NCBI GenBank assembly: GCA_024114885.1 | Contig: CP099423.1 | Location: 496,001-560,000, forward strand | From: Septoria linicola | Lineage: Eukaryota > Ascomycota > Dothideomycetes > Mycosphaerellales > Mycosphaerellaceae | DNA: 64,000 bases | Direction of reading: 5' to 3' | Part shown: piece after piece, positions 33,289 through 44,357 of the stretch | Layout of the letters: each line of letters opens with the position of its first letter | Numbering within the stretch: position 1 is the first letter of the stretch | The notes under the pieces: model-generated | Database searches by the model: none | Seen by the model: the letters and a program-made list of their open reading frames with translations, nothing else | Told to the model about the DNA's origin: nothing | Program-made: the position numbers and the translations under genes

Positions 33289-36200
33289 ATGGCGGCGCCG
33301 AACACACCGCATGGCTACGGCCCACCGCCCGGTTATGACGACGATACACACGCTCCCACCAATGCCTCAACCATGCGACTACTCACAAGTACCGACGAGA
33401 ATAATGCCTACACAGCGTCAGTATCACCTTCGCGAGATGCACCAGGCAGCAACAACAACAAACCCTCTCCTCATGATTTGTTCCTCCGAGCACAAGAACG
33501 GTTGAACAGTCACAACCAGCGCGCGAACAACAGAAGCCAAAACGCCCCTCCTTCTCCCACAGCTCCGTCGCATTACGCTGAATCACAGGCTCATGCGCCT
33601 CCGGGCGAAGAGCTCAACTCCCTCTTACGCGAAGTTGAAAGCGACTTGTCCCAGTCAAGCGCTCCCCGCTCCACTGCTGCACCCTCAGCACATCCCCGTA
33701 CCAAGCGATACAAAGTGCGCTTCAATCAACAGCAGCGCAACAGCGTCGAAGAGCAACAGAACTCGGCCTTCCCAGAGGAAGAAGACATTGGCTCATACAA
33801 TCCCTATAGCAGCAGCAGACCCGATAGTCCAACGAGGAGCTATCGGCCCACGAGTCCGACCCGATCATACATGCCACACTCGACGTTGAGCAGTCAGCCA
33901 TCTCTTTCGAGGTTGTCGAGACAGCCGTCGGTGTTGGACAGCGCTCCCGGCATGCCACCGCCAGCAGATCCATATGACCCATACAGGCCGGGCTCGAGAG
34001 GCTCATCGAGTCCAACGAAGGCTTTCACTCCGCGAGGGAGTCGCGATTATGCACGACCACCAGCATCGACTGTGCCATATGAGCCCTCAGACATCAACGG
34101 CGTGCCTCGTCCCGGAACACCATCGTCGGCTTATGGAGGATCTCCTAGAAGACCTCTTCCACCACAACCGTTGTTCGCTGGAGGCAGACCGCCGTCTATG
34201 ATTAGTCTGGATGCGAGGGGACCAGAGATGACGGCAATACCGATTGACGACGATGGTAGCGATCCCTTTGGTCCGCCCACCAACGATAGTGAGCAGCAAC
34301 GCCCTAGGCCAGTGTCGCGCGACACTTTCCAATCGGAATCCACACTCACAGACGATAACGAATTCGACAAAGAGCGAGATGAAGATCTGTATGGCCCTGC
34401 GCCAAATGGACTGCAGCAGAGGCGAGGTGTCCGGCCGGCACAAGTAACGAGGAAGGAGGTCAAGCTGATCAACGGAGAGCTCATTTTGGAATGCAAAATT
34501 CCAACCATCTTATACTCGTTTCTGCCACGACGAGACGATGTCGAATTCACCCACATGCGATACACAGCAGTGACCTGCGATCCCAATGATTTTGTGGATC
34601 GAGGCTACAAACTGCGCCAGAATATTGGTTCGACATCGAGAGAAACAGAACTTTTGATCTGCATCACCATGTATAACGAGAACGAAATAGACTTCACGCG
34701 GACGATGCATGGTGTAATGCGTAACCTTGCCCACTTCTGTAGCCGTGCAAAGTCGAGGACATGGGGCAAAGACGGCTGGCAAAAGATTGTAGTCTGCATC
34801 ATTTCTGATGGACGATCGAAGGTGCATCCTAGGACTCTGGATGCGCTAGCTGCGATGGGCTGCTATCAGTCTGGTATTGCAAAGAACCTGGTCAACCAAC
34901 GCGAGGTCACGGCTCACGTATACGAGTACACTACGCAAGTCTCGCTTGACTCGGATCTGAAGTTCAAAGGTGCTGAGAAGGGCATTGTGCCATGCCAAGT
35001 CATCTTCTGTCTGAAAGAGAAGAACGCAAAGAAACTCAATAGTCACCGATGGTTCTTCAACGCCTTTGGCCGCGCGCTGAACCCCAACATTTGCATTTTG
35101 CTGGACGTTGGCACCAAGCCTGGCGACGACTCGCTCTACCATCTGTGGAAGGCATTCGATCGTGATTCGAACGTAGCAGGAGCCGCTGGAGAAATCAAGG
35201 CTGCAAAGGGCAAATACTTGAAGGCCTTGCTCAATCCGCTAGTCGCTTCGCAAAACTTCGAGTACAAGATGTCAAATATCCTTGACAAGCCGCTCGAATC
35301 CGTGTTCGGCTATATCACTGTTCTGCCGGGAGCACTCAGTGCTTACAGATACCATGCTTTGCAAAACGACGAAACTGGACACGGACCGCTTAGCCAGTAC
35401 TTCAAAGGCGAGACTCTCCATGGCCAGGACGCAGATGTGTTCACCGCCAACATGTATCTGGCTGAAGATCGTATCCTATGCTGGGAGCTCGTCGCAAAGC
35501 GCAACGACAGATGGGTGCTGAAATACGTCCGGAAAGCCACAGGAGAGACCGATGTCCCAGATGCAGTGCCGGAATTCATATCACAACGTCGCCGCTGGTT
35601 GAACGGCGCCTTCTTTGCTGCCGTCTACTCGCTGTTGCACTTCAAGCAGATCTGGAAGACCGACCATACCATTGCCAGGAAGATCCTCCTCCACATCGAG
35701 TTCATCTACCAATTCGTGCAATTGCTCTTCACGTTCTTCTCCCTTGGAAACTTCTACCTGACGTTCTACTTTATTGCTGGCTCTCTTGCGGACAAGAAGG
35801 TGGATCCTTTTGGCCATGGTATCGGAAACTTCATCTTCATCGTTCTGAGATACGTTTGTGTCTTGACGATCATGGTGCAATTCATCCTTTCTATGGGTAA
35901 CCGTCCGCAGGGTGCTGTAAAGATGTTCATGGCTTCGCTGATCATCTTCTCCATCATCATGGTCTACAACACATTTGCAGCAATCTACATTGTCGCGCGC
36001 CAGCTGTCTGATGGGTCAGAGATTGGGTTCGGCAATAATGTCTTCACGAATCTTATTGTCAGCACGCTCTCCACAGTGGGACTGTACTTCCTCATGAGCT
36101 TCATGTACCTGGATCCTTGGCACATGTTCACTTCTTCAGGCCAATACTTCGCGCTTCTGCCATCGTACATCGCTACTCTGCAAGTCTACGCTTTCTGCAA

Positions 36201-36798
36201 CGCGCACGATGTCACATGGGGAACGAAAGGTGACAACGTGCTCAAGAAGGATCTGGGTGTCGCGACTGCGAACAAGAACGGAACCGTTGAGCTGGAGATG
36301 CCATCTGAGCAACTCGACATCGACTCCGGATATGACGAAGCCTTGCGCAATCTCAGAGACCGAGTGGAAGTGCCTGTTCCAGGCACCTCCGAGAGCCAGA
36401 TGCAGGAGGACTACTACCGTGCTGTGAGAACTTACGTCGTCATCGTCTGGATGATCTGCAATGCCATTCTTGCCATGGCCATCACAGAGATCTACGACAA
36501 CACAGATGTCGGCGAAAACTATTACCTCAAATTCATCCTCTGGAGTGTAGCATGTCTAGCGTTGTTCAGAGCAATTGGATCGTCTGCGTTCCTGGTCATC
36601 AATGGCGTCCACTCCATTGCTGAAGGCAAGCTGAAATGGGCGAACAAGGGCAGCAGCACGAGCAAATCTGTACGAAGTGGCGGTAGCTGGACAAGCAAGA
36701 TGAGCATGCCAAGCTGGATGAGCAGCACTGGTAGCTGGATGTCTAGCAAAGCAAGCAGCTGGACGCCAAGCAGCATTGGAAGTACCCTCGGCAGGTAG
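33289..36798 (+). CDS. Class III chitin synthase
   Basis: An integral plasma-membrane glycosyltransferase polymerising GlcNAc from UDP-GlcNAc into wall chitin. Single exon, 1169 residues. A disordered Pro/Ser/Arg-rich N-terminus of about 370 residues precedes the conserved EFTHMRYTAVTCDPNDF (about 420-435). The catalytic core includes ICITMYNENEIDFTRTMHGV, EDR (Glu726-Asp727-Arg728) and the QRRRW signature (Gln766-Trp770). Clustered membrane helices and the class-typical TWGTKGDN and EMPSEQLDIDSGYD segments follow. From memory, the pattern HFKQIWKTDH...NFYLTFYFIAGSLAD is that of class III enzymes (A. nidulans chsB, N. crassa chs-1), which filamentous growth needs. The tail is an unusual Ser/Trp-rich sequence after about residue 1125. 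Confidence 0.94.
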   Translation: MAAPNTPHGYGPPPGYDDDTHAPTNASTMRLLTSTDENNAYTASVSPSRDAPGSNNNKPSPHDLFLRAQERLNSHNQRANNRSQNAPPSPTAPSHYAESQAHAPPGEELNSLLREVESDLSQSSAPRSTAAPSAHPRTKRYKVRFNQQQRNSVEEQQNSAFPEEEDIGSYNPYSSSRPDSPTRSYRPTSPTRSYMPHSTLSSQPSLSRLSRQPSVLDSAPGMPPPADPYDPYRPGSRGSSSPTKAFTPRGSRDYARPPASTVPYEPSDINGVPRPGTPSSAYGGSPRRPLPPQPLFAGGRPPSMISLDARGPEMTAIPIDDDGSDPFGPPTNDSEQQRPRPVSRDTFQSESTLTDDNEFDKERDEDLYGPAPNGLQQRRGVRPAQVTRKEVKLINGELILECKIPTILYSFLPRRDDVEFTHMRYTAVTCDPNDFVDRGYKLRQNIGSTSRETELLICITMYNENEIDFTRTMHGVMRNLAHFCSRAKSRTWGKDGWQKIVVCIISDGRSKVHPRTLDALAAMGCYQSGIAKNLVNQREVTAHVYEYTTQVSLDSDLKFKGAEKGIVPCQVIFCLKEKNAKKLNSHRWFFNAFGRALNPNICILLDVGTKPGDDSLYHLWKAFDRDSNVAGAAGEIKAAKGKYLKALLNPLVASQNFEYKMSNILDKPLESVFGYITVLPGALSAYRYHALQNDETGHGPLSQYFKGETLHGQDADVFTANMYLAEDRILCWELVAKRNDRWVLKYVRKATGETDVPDAVPEFISQRRRWLNGAFFAAVYSLLHFKQIWKTDHTIARKILLHIEFIYQFVQLLFTFFSLGNFYLTFYFIAGSLADKKVDPFGHGIGNFIFIVLRYVCVLTIMVQFILSMGNRPQGAVKMFMASLIIFSIIMVYNTFAAIYIVARQLSDGSEIGFGNNVFTNLIVSTLSTVGLYFLMSFMYLDPWHMFTSSGQYFALLPSYIATLQVYAFCNAHDVTWGTKGDNVLKKDLGVATANKNGTVELEMPSEQLDIDSGYDEALRNLRDRVEVPVPGTSESQMQEDYYRAVRTYVVIVWMICNAILAMAITEIYDNTDVGENYYLKFILWSVACLALFRAIGSSAFLVINGVHSIAEGKLKWANKGSSTSKSVRSGGSWTSKMSMPSWMSSTGSWMSSKASSWTPSSIGSTLGR

Positions 36799-37572
36799 AT
36801 AGCGAGCAGATCCGCGTGATCAAAGAGCGTTGTCGTGTTTGAATAGAGTTGGTGGGTGCAGAAAAGGCGTTTTTGGTACGGGTCATGAATGATCGGGATG
36901 AAGGGATACCTCTTATGCGGCATGTTTATATGGTTAGAACGCTCACGTCTGGGACTTTCGGAATGGACGTACGCGATGATTAGATACGAGAGAAGAAGAG
37001 GAATTGTAATGATATGAGATCACGACATTCGCATCTCTATCTCGGTGCAGCCACTGTGTTGACATGAAGTCCACGCTGCAAGTCTGCCTCGATGATACGA
37101 GTCTCGATGTCAGCTCATGGCGTACGCATCATCACGTACTTCAAGCTTCATCCTCCAGCTATGCACGATACAGGGACAGTCACTTTCGTGGCTTGGTGAC
37201 ATGAAACGCGAGCTCATCCTTCTCTACGAGCTTTTCTTGAGCGCAGTTTTCCGTGAGATATATGCCTTATCTATGGTCGTGTCGTTGGCGTGGGTATCAT
37301 CTCTAGCAACAAAAGCATCAAATGCTCTCTATCAAGCGGATCCAATTCCTGAGTCATGTATCGCGTGTGTACGCGTGTGCGTCTGGATCTAGGTTTCCCT
37401 GACTGCCGTTCCGAGCTGCTGTGTGAAGAAGCGAGACGGGCGGGGTACAGCACGCGACTCATGCTTCATCCCGTTTGGTGTGAAGACGTCGTAGTCGCGT
37501 CAATTCTGTTTTCTGGCATCAGCTGGAAGCTGCGCGGCCTTGTGTGGCTGACGCGAAGCATCCTCCTCGATT
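36799..37572. other. Convergent intergenic region
   Basis: This stretch lies between the stop codons of the chitin synthase (plus) and the rhodopsin-like gene (minus). Nothing beyond short chance frames was seen. Confidence 0.5.
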
Positions 37573-38933
37573 TCATCTCGACAGTGAAAGCGGATCTCTT
37601 TGAGCCTGCTCTATCGAGTCTTGTCCTCTGCTCGCAGGCAGATCATCGACTCGATCGTCGTCGCCGGTCTCCACATGTACTTCGCAGGTCTGTGTTTGTC
37701 GTATAATCAATCTCTTGGAGTCGTCGCTGCCCGCTGAGAGGCGATCAGATTTGACGTGCGTGACGGTTTTGCCCCAGGCTGGTCCAATGTCGAGCGTGTC
37801 GCGGTCTGTGGCGCTGTTCTGGGTGCCTGCTTGAGCAGTTGATCCTCTTCCACCACTTCTCCCGCTGCGATTGCTTTTCCTGCCGAGGGATTGCAGAACG
37901 TATGAGCCTCCGCTTCCGTGTCCATAGCCGCTGATGCCTTGCGTGTCGTATGTTCCCCAGCCAGTATTGAAAGCTCCCACGAATGGCTTGAGAGTTGGTA
38001 TCGTGGCTGCTATGAGACCCCAGTGCATCTCGATGTTAAGACAGATAAAGGGTACCACGCCGTTGAGTAGAGGATCGTCCGATCCTATCATTTGGCTTAG
38101 GAAGTGGACTCGGAGGATAGCTACCACGATGACGGGTAATCGCAAAGCGAACACAGCGACTACAACGATCTTCCTCGCAATGGCAGTCTGCAGGTTCCAG
38201 ACCAGCCAGACTGGCAGCGCGAAGAGAAGTGCTTCAATGATCACGTTGAACGCAGTAATGACTTGCCAGGAGAGTAGCAAGTTGTAGCATTGATCGCCCA
38301 CGATCTTCCAGGGTGGGTACTCGGTGCATCGTATTGCTTCGGCCAGGAAGGATGCCAGGCCCCAGACGCAGGATAAGATGAGGACTCCATAGCAAGCATA
38401 GACTCGACTCTTGACGAAGACAATGCGGGCAAGTAGGAGGGCGACGGTGCATTTTGTGAGCGTGTTAGTGATAATGTAGAGGAGCTGAGCGGCATATACA
38501 GCCTAGAATAGATGTTAGCTATTCGAGTTTCATGTGGAAGCCACGGTCTATTCGCCTTACTTTCGAAGCCTTCACGATCTGCGATTCTGATAGCAGGACC
38601 AAAGCCTTGCCAAAGCCGAACGAAATTGCTGCGGAAGATACTACCATCTGTAGGACACCAAATATCTGTTGAAACATATATGTCAGATTCTTGAGAGCAA
38701 CAGTGGTTCTTTAAAACGCATACCGTTGCAACAGAACATATTATATCGTCCAGCCCAAATGGTCCACTGACTGTTGCTCGCATGTAAACACGCACGCCAA
38801 AGCAGAGCACAACCCAGGTCGCCATGAGCGTGCATATCGTCAATGCTATCCCGCCATGATCTTGGTCTGTCGTAATGAAGTTGCGAGGTCCAGAGTTCAT
38901 GTCTGGCAGAGTCGGCAGCTCTGGGGCAGACAT
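37573..38933 (-). CDS. Rhodopsin-like seven-helix membrane protein (PTH11-related, no CFEM)
   Basis: Three exons on the minus strand: 38933-38724, 38665-38561, 38502-37573, giving 414 residues. Both introns are 58 nt and in phase 0. The protein starts MSAPELPTLPDMNSGPR and has seven hydrophobic helices. Family landmarks are GLDDIICSVATV after helix 2, FGFGKALVLLSESQ, EAIRCTEYPPWK and NIEMHWGLIAATIPTLKPF in the last helix. This is the fungal 'rhodopsin domain' family (related to the PTH11 receptor but lacking its extracellular CFEM domain), found in large numbers in Pezizomycotina. A Ser/Gly/Asp-rich cytoplasmic tail follows. Ligand and role are unknown. Confidence 0.9.
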
Positions 38934-40381
38934 GGCGATGCCAGTCCTGCTGGAGCAGACTCTATCGTTGCATACACCCCAGTATTGTGTATCGTGGTCA
39001 TCTGAAGTCCACCTGAGGTCTTTCTAGGCTCATAGCAAGTGGAGCGCAAGATGTGGGCGCACAGTCTCAAGGTGGATGGCTTGCATATCACCAACGGCAC
39101 CCGACGTGTTAGCTCCAGCTCGTATGCTTTGGGTCACTGCTCAAACCAAGTTGCTGTGCCCAATTGACCGATACCGTCTAACGGCGCGTCTGCAGATCCC
39201 GAACGACGACAGGACAAGAGCGATAAGATTGGATTGTAACTTTCTCACACTCGCTTCCTGCTCAGCGCACGACACACAACCGCCGGAGATCAGGCCACGC
39301 AATTATCCTTGATGTCGTGGTGCTGAGTCGGCTTGGAAGCCAGCATCCCTTGTCCTTGTGTGAGCATAGCGATGTTTGCCCGGCGCTGAGGAGAGAGAGG
39401 CACAGGCAATAGACTCTCCCGCTATCCAGCTCAAAGCAGTGAAGTTGATCCTTCGTGCGAGCACCGAAGCTCTTGCAGCTGGGTCACTAAAGCTAAATCT
39501 TCCCCACTGCAGCTCGGAGCAAATGTGTACCGTACCGTACTTTTCCAGCCTTTCCATAAGTTCGAGTAACATGTCGTCGCAGTGTTGTCGCAGTGGTTGT
39601 CTTGTGATCAGTCCGATCTTGCTCCCAACGATCAGGCTAACTTACTGTTCCCCAGTTTTGCCGGTCTGACCCGGCATCGTGCGGACTTCGAGGTGTGTGG
39701 GAAAAGCGCGATCGACATCTTTCGGCCTTGTCCGGCGTAGTGCTCACTATACCGGGCTCTGCACTGATACTGGCTCGCTAAGCTCAAAACTGAAGAAGAG
39801 GGGCACTTTAAGCCTCGAACTCTGTGGCGTGATAGCAGAATACGACATGACACGATGCATACACGTGCAGAAAGGGTCAAGGTACGTGACAGGGACAAAA
39901 CTGACAGTACCAGCAGACAGGCGCGACTCAACAGAATTCCGTAATGATTCCCGTTGCAAGCGGACTGAAATGGTGTAGAAGCGCCTTTCGGAAGCGCAAA
40001 CGCTTTTACATCGAAACGGATGTCGGCATGCCACGTAAGATTCGTCTTCTAGCTTAAGTATGCGGCTGTGGTGTGGCTCTACGCACCTCGGAAGTGGTAC
40101 CCTGGTGGAACGTCCCTGCAGAAACGCTCACGGCAACCGGAACCAGGCTCATATCGAGCAGAAACTAGATGACCTCTCCGGGCCAGGAAGGTAGTAGCTT
40201 GATCTGCTTGTGACTGCCAATACTTATCACAGCTTTCCTCGAATCGTGGTTTGTACGCATGCCTCATCCCTGGGCTACACCACGTGGTAGATCGACCTAG
40301 CCTGCGAGGGTTATCTCTGATCTTCCACAACTTCATCTTCATCTGTCTATTGTCTGCATGTCTCATAGTTGAACATTTACC
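38934..40381. other. Divergent intergenic region, 1.4 kb
   Basis: This stretch separates the divergent rhodopsin-like gene and permease. Frames of up to about 100 codons on both strands overlap one another. No domain, RNA or clear repeat is seen. Confidence 0.45.
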
Positions 40382-42174
40382 ATGTCGCAGCGCAACCCAT
40401 TCGATGGCTCACAAAGCAAGGAGGCCGCCTCCCAGGTCACAATGGACGAGGCCATGGACACAACAGATCTACCACCCGAGAAGCGAGGCACAGCTATCGA
40501 TCGAAAAGACATGCAGCGCATGGGCAAGCAGCAGGAGTTCAAAGTATGTCACTCGTCCAGGCAGGTGGTTGCAATACTGACGAAGCGTAGCGGAATTTTA
40601 GCTTCATTCCCATATTCGGATTTGCCGCCGTCTTGATGATGACCTGGGCCTCGGTGTTGAGCTCTGCAAGTTATGTCCTACCGAATGGTGGTCTTCCTGC
40701 CATGATATGGATCTACGTCGTCACGCTCTTCGGATTTGGCTGTGCGATCCTGTCGATGGCGGAGATGGTATGTCGAGCAAACAGCCCAACATGTTCAGTT
40801 TTTGCACGTGAGACATATGCTAACCTTTCATCTCATCTACAGGCTTCGATGGCGCCTACGTCAGGCGGCCAATACCATTGGTATGTCGACCCCAAAGCCA
40901 AGCACCGAGAATGTTTGTAAATGAGACATCAGCTAACCTTGATGCCCGCCTATAGGGTATCCGAGTTCGCGCCGAAGTCATTCCAAAAGCTGCTCAGCTA
41001 CCTGGTCGGATGGTTTTGTGTCCTTGGCTGGCAAGCTGGAATAGCCGGACAGTGTTTCACGGTCGCGTCTCAAGTACAAGGATTGATTGTTCTGAACGAC
41101 GACAGTTACGTGCCACAGCCATGGCACGCAGTGCTCCTGACCATTGCAGCGGTGACAGTCGCTGTAGTGTTCAACAGCTTCTTCGCGCGAAAGCTCCCGC
41201 TAGTCGAGGGTCTAGTACTGATCCTCCTCATCTTTGGATTCTTCGCCGTCCTAATTCCTCTCTGGGTCTTTGCACCTCGACAGCCGTCATCCGCAGTCTG
41301 GACCGATTTCCGACAGATCGCCGGATGGCCTAGCATGGGCGTTGCCAGTCTCGTTGCCTTCACAGGCCCGATATATGCTCTCATTGGCCCGGATTCAGCG
41401 GTCCATATGGCGGAGGAAGTGAAGGACGCCTCTCGTACAATCCCGCTTGCCATGGTGTCGACGTTGATCCTCAACGGCCTCACAGGGCTGGTCATGGCCA
41501 TAACCTTCGCCTATTGCATTGGTCCAGTTGACCAAGCATTGTCGCCAAAATATTACTTCGCTTTCATCGGAACCTTTTACAACGCTACTCAGTCGCGCGC
41601 AGGAGCGACTGTGATGACTTGTATCATCACGACGTTGACGCTCTGCTCGGCGATAAGCAACGTAGCCACAGCATCGAGACAAATCTTCGCGTTCGCGCGC
41701 GATCACGGTTTGCCATTCGCGAGGATCCTCAGCTACGTGCAGCCAGGCCTGGACATACCACTGAACGCTGTCATTTTGTGCTTCGTGTGCACATGCTTGC
41801 TGGCCCTCATCAACCTGGGAAGCACAGTGACGTTCAACGCCATCTTGTCGATTGGCGTCGTCGCGCTGCTAACATCGTATCTGACGTCGATGGGATGTAT
41901 CTTGATCAAGCGTATTCGGGCCGAGCAGCTATTACCGCGAAGATTTGACCTCGGAGTTCCGCTCGGCTGGTTCGTGAATGTTGTAGGACTGATTTACATC
42001 ATCCTAGCATACATTTTCGCGTTCTTCCCTCTTTACAACAACCCTACATTGCAAACGATGAACTGGGCATCAGCTGTGTACGGAGGCATCGCAATTGTCG
42101 CGACGTTCTACTATATCTTCTATGCGCGGCATATTTATGTGCCACCGGTGTCCAGACTGGCCAAGGATTTGTAA
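40382..42174 (+). CDS. Amino-acid/GABA/choline-type permease (APC superfamily)
   Basis: Four exons: 40382-40543, 40591-40767, 40843-40880, 40956-42174; 531 residues. Introns are 47, 75 and 75 nt with CTAAC/CTGAC branch sites, and all junctions keep frame. The hydrophilic N-terminus (MSQRNPFDGSQSKEAAS) is followed by about 12 helices. Family landmarks are FSFIPIFGFAAVLMMTWAS, EMASMAPTSGGQYHWVSEFA (helix 3 region) and EEVKDASRTIPLAM after helix 6. This is the fungal group related to yeast Uga4, Hnm1 and Bio5 transporters, which import GABA, choline or related compounds by proton symport. Substrate cannot be assigned from sequence. Confidence 0.92.
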
Positions 42175-42595
42175 AGGGCTGCAATTGGCATTTCTTGATA
42201 GCGTTTAGTATGAAGTGACGAATTATCTTGACCAAGTCTCGCTTTAAGCCTTAGCAGCTCTGTTCGATCGAAAGTGAAGTCGCGAGATGAGAGTCTTTGT
42301 GCAACAACGAAATTTGGAGTGCATGGGCAATCTCATGCTGCAAGGGGGTTGCCGGATATTGATCGGCATCGCAGATTGTGCCTTTGCTCATCGGCGTGAC
42401 CAAATCTTCCTGGCCCGAGCATCGACATCATTGGTGACAGGTTGCATCCACACAAATCTTGGGGCAGGCCTCAGGTTCGCTCATCATCCTGCCTACACGA
42501 GCTGGCGGACGTGCAGCCTCGTACACTGCATATCTCTCAGGTTCTCGTAAAAGATTCGACAGCTGAGCCGCCTATCGTCCGACATTTGTCCTATT
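42175..42595. other. Convergent intergenic region
   Basis: Shared 3' flank of the permease (plus) and the secreted protein (minus). No feature recognised. Confidence 0.5.
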
Positions 42596-43465
42596 TTATA
42601 TGTCATAGGTGTACGACATAACCACAATTTCATCAATAGTCCATGTCAACCCGCCATCAGCTGTCTTCAAATCGCCAGTCGTACGAAGAACATCCTTGGT
42701 CGAGCCGAAGGATGGGTCTGCTGAATCGAGCACAATTCTTGTGTCGACATAAGAGTGGCTCGAAACAGCGCCACAAGCATCCAACTGGCACTCGATTTGA
42801 GTCCGGAAGCCGATGCCTCGACCAGCAACTGCAAAGACATTAGCGTAGGTTTGCATATCGATGAGGGCAGGTCAGGCATACCAAGGTTGTCCTCAGACGT
42901 TACTGGAAGGGAGGAGACCACTTTGCCGTCAATGGAGACCTGCTGTAGGTGCTTTTTGGTGGCATCATCGTAGGATACTATTTCGAGTCAGCTGAAACTA
43001 ATTCACTGGGCAGAAATTCTCCTGGTAGTCGCTTACCTTTGATCTCCAGCTTCGTATCATGTGGCGCGGGCACATATTCGCCTGAGTTCTGAGCATTTCC
43101 AAGTACAAGTCGTGCTCCAACACACCAATCGTAGAGGTTGTCGAGGCACGGATTTCTGCAAGTGAATCAGCCTTTCTGGCTCATGCTTGTCAAGCTTGGA
43201 AGACCCACCGATCGTCCAGCAAAGTGAGAGCAGTGCCCGTCAAGCTAGCACTAGCATTTGTGTACAGCTCAGGGTACAGCTTGAGGAAGCCCTTCTGGCG
43301 TGGGTTGATCGTGGGCAGAACGAGTGTGGTCGTCAGCTCCCGAATGAAAGGTGCATTCTCTCCGAACCCGACGCTGAAGTAGTTGGAGAAAGGGTTCTCG
43401 GGCCCCGCGGCGAAAGCCTTCGCTGAGAGCACTGATGCCGCAAGTAGCTGGATGATTGCCTTCAT
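42596..43465 (-). CDS. Secreted protein of unknown function
   Basis: Four exons on the minus strand: 43465-43209, 43155-43037, 42977-42882, 42828-42596, giving 234 residues. The introns (53, 59, 53 nt) all have good consensus. The start was chosen at MKAIIQLLAASVLSAKAFA, a clean signal peptide; the frame is open further upstream, but those residues would spoil it. The mature part begins about AGPENPFSNYFSVGFGENAP and has four cysteines in two pairs (NPCLDNLYDWC and ECQLDAC). It looks beta-rich and ends VVMSYTYDI. I recognise no enzyme family. It is transcribed divergently from another candidate secreted protein 340 bp away. Confidence 0.82.
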
Positions 43466-43805
43466 GGTGACTGAAAAGGGCAGCACGTTCTCTGTCAGAT
43501 TCAGAAGACGCAAAGGATGAACGACAGAACGACTGCGGCTCAAACAGAATGTCTAGAGCTCGGTCCATCCGCCGACCGCCGGTCCTGAAACTAGGTGGTG
43601 CTTTCGAATTACAGACCGTATTTATGCCGGTTATACCGATGGTGGTTACAACCCATGTGCTTCCCGCTTAGAGTCGTAGTGCCTCTGCAGACTCGACCGC
43701 CAAGCATACAGCACCCCATCATGTAAGTATATATGTCCCCTCGCTGCAGCATATCTATAGGTGTAGGATATTGTATCAGGAACGAATACAGCCACAGTTA
43801 ATATT
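43466..43805. promoter_or_regulatory. Divergent promoter between two secreted-protein genes
   Basis: This 340-bp gap separates the start codons of two divergent genes whose products both begin with signal peptides. It contains AT-rich stretches (TATTTATGCC at about 43619, ATATATGTCCCC at about 43729). Shared control is plausible but inferred. Confidence 0.35.
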
Positions 43806-44357
43806 ATGAAGACGTTTGGCCTGATCACAGCCCTATTAGTGGCCATCGCTGCAGCACAAGACACATGCGGGAGAACAAATCGACAGGGCGTATGTAGTGG
43901 GTAGCGCGAGATGAACAGCGGGCGCGAGGTTCATTACTTCGTACGTTGTGACAACGACACAGACAAGCTCGTTTCGTGGCTAACATGCTCGCAATAGTGT
44001 CCCAATGCTCAGGATCTGCGCACTCTTAAAGGCGTTCGTTGCGAGTATCTCGATGCTACATTGGTCAACCTGAATGACTTTTGCATAAGTCACACCTTTT
44101 TGGCTTGGCCAGAATCTGTGAAGCTAATACGGTAGCACGCAGTGTGCAAGATAAACGTGTCGTAAGTTTGACCTGCGCCGCCCGGGCTGACGAATGTCTG
44201 ATCTTGGTTTCTCTACATGTGGCAATAGGTCAACATTATCTGTTATCATGTGCATGCTTACTCGACCCTACCCTGTCCCGCCATCTCGACAAGTTCGTCT
44301 TTGTCATCCTTTACGCCACCAAGAAATTCTATGCTGTCCTCTTCTTCGTCGACGTAG
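43806..44357 (+). CDS. Candidate small secreted cysteine-rich protein
   Basis: ATG at 43806 opens MKTFGLITALLVAIAAAQ, a textbook signal peptide. Best model: exons 43806-43889, 43998-44088, 44136-44161, 44229-44357, giving 109 residues and six cysteines in the mature part. Intron 1 (108 nt, GTATGT...GGCTAAC...AATAG) and intron 3 (67 nt, GTAAGT...GCTGAC...AATAG) have strong signals; intron 2 (donor GTCACA) is weak. If intron 2 is not removed, the protein ends at 44135 with 73 residues and four cysteines. In the longer model the last exon overlaps, antisense, the end of the peptidase coding sequence (stop at 44258), which counts against it. Size, signal peptide and cysteines fit a fungal small secreted protein; function is unknown. 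Confidence 0.4.
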
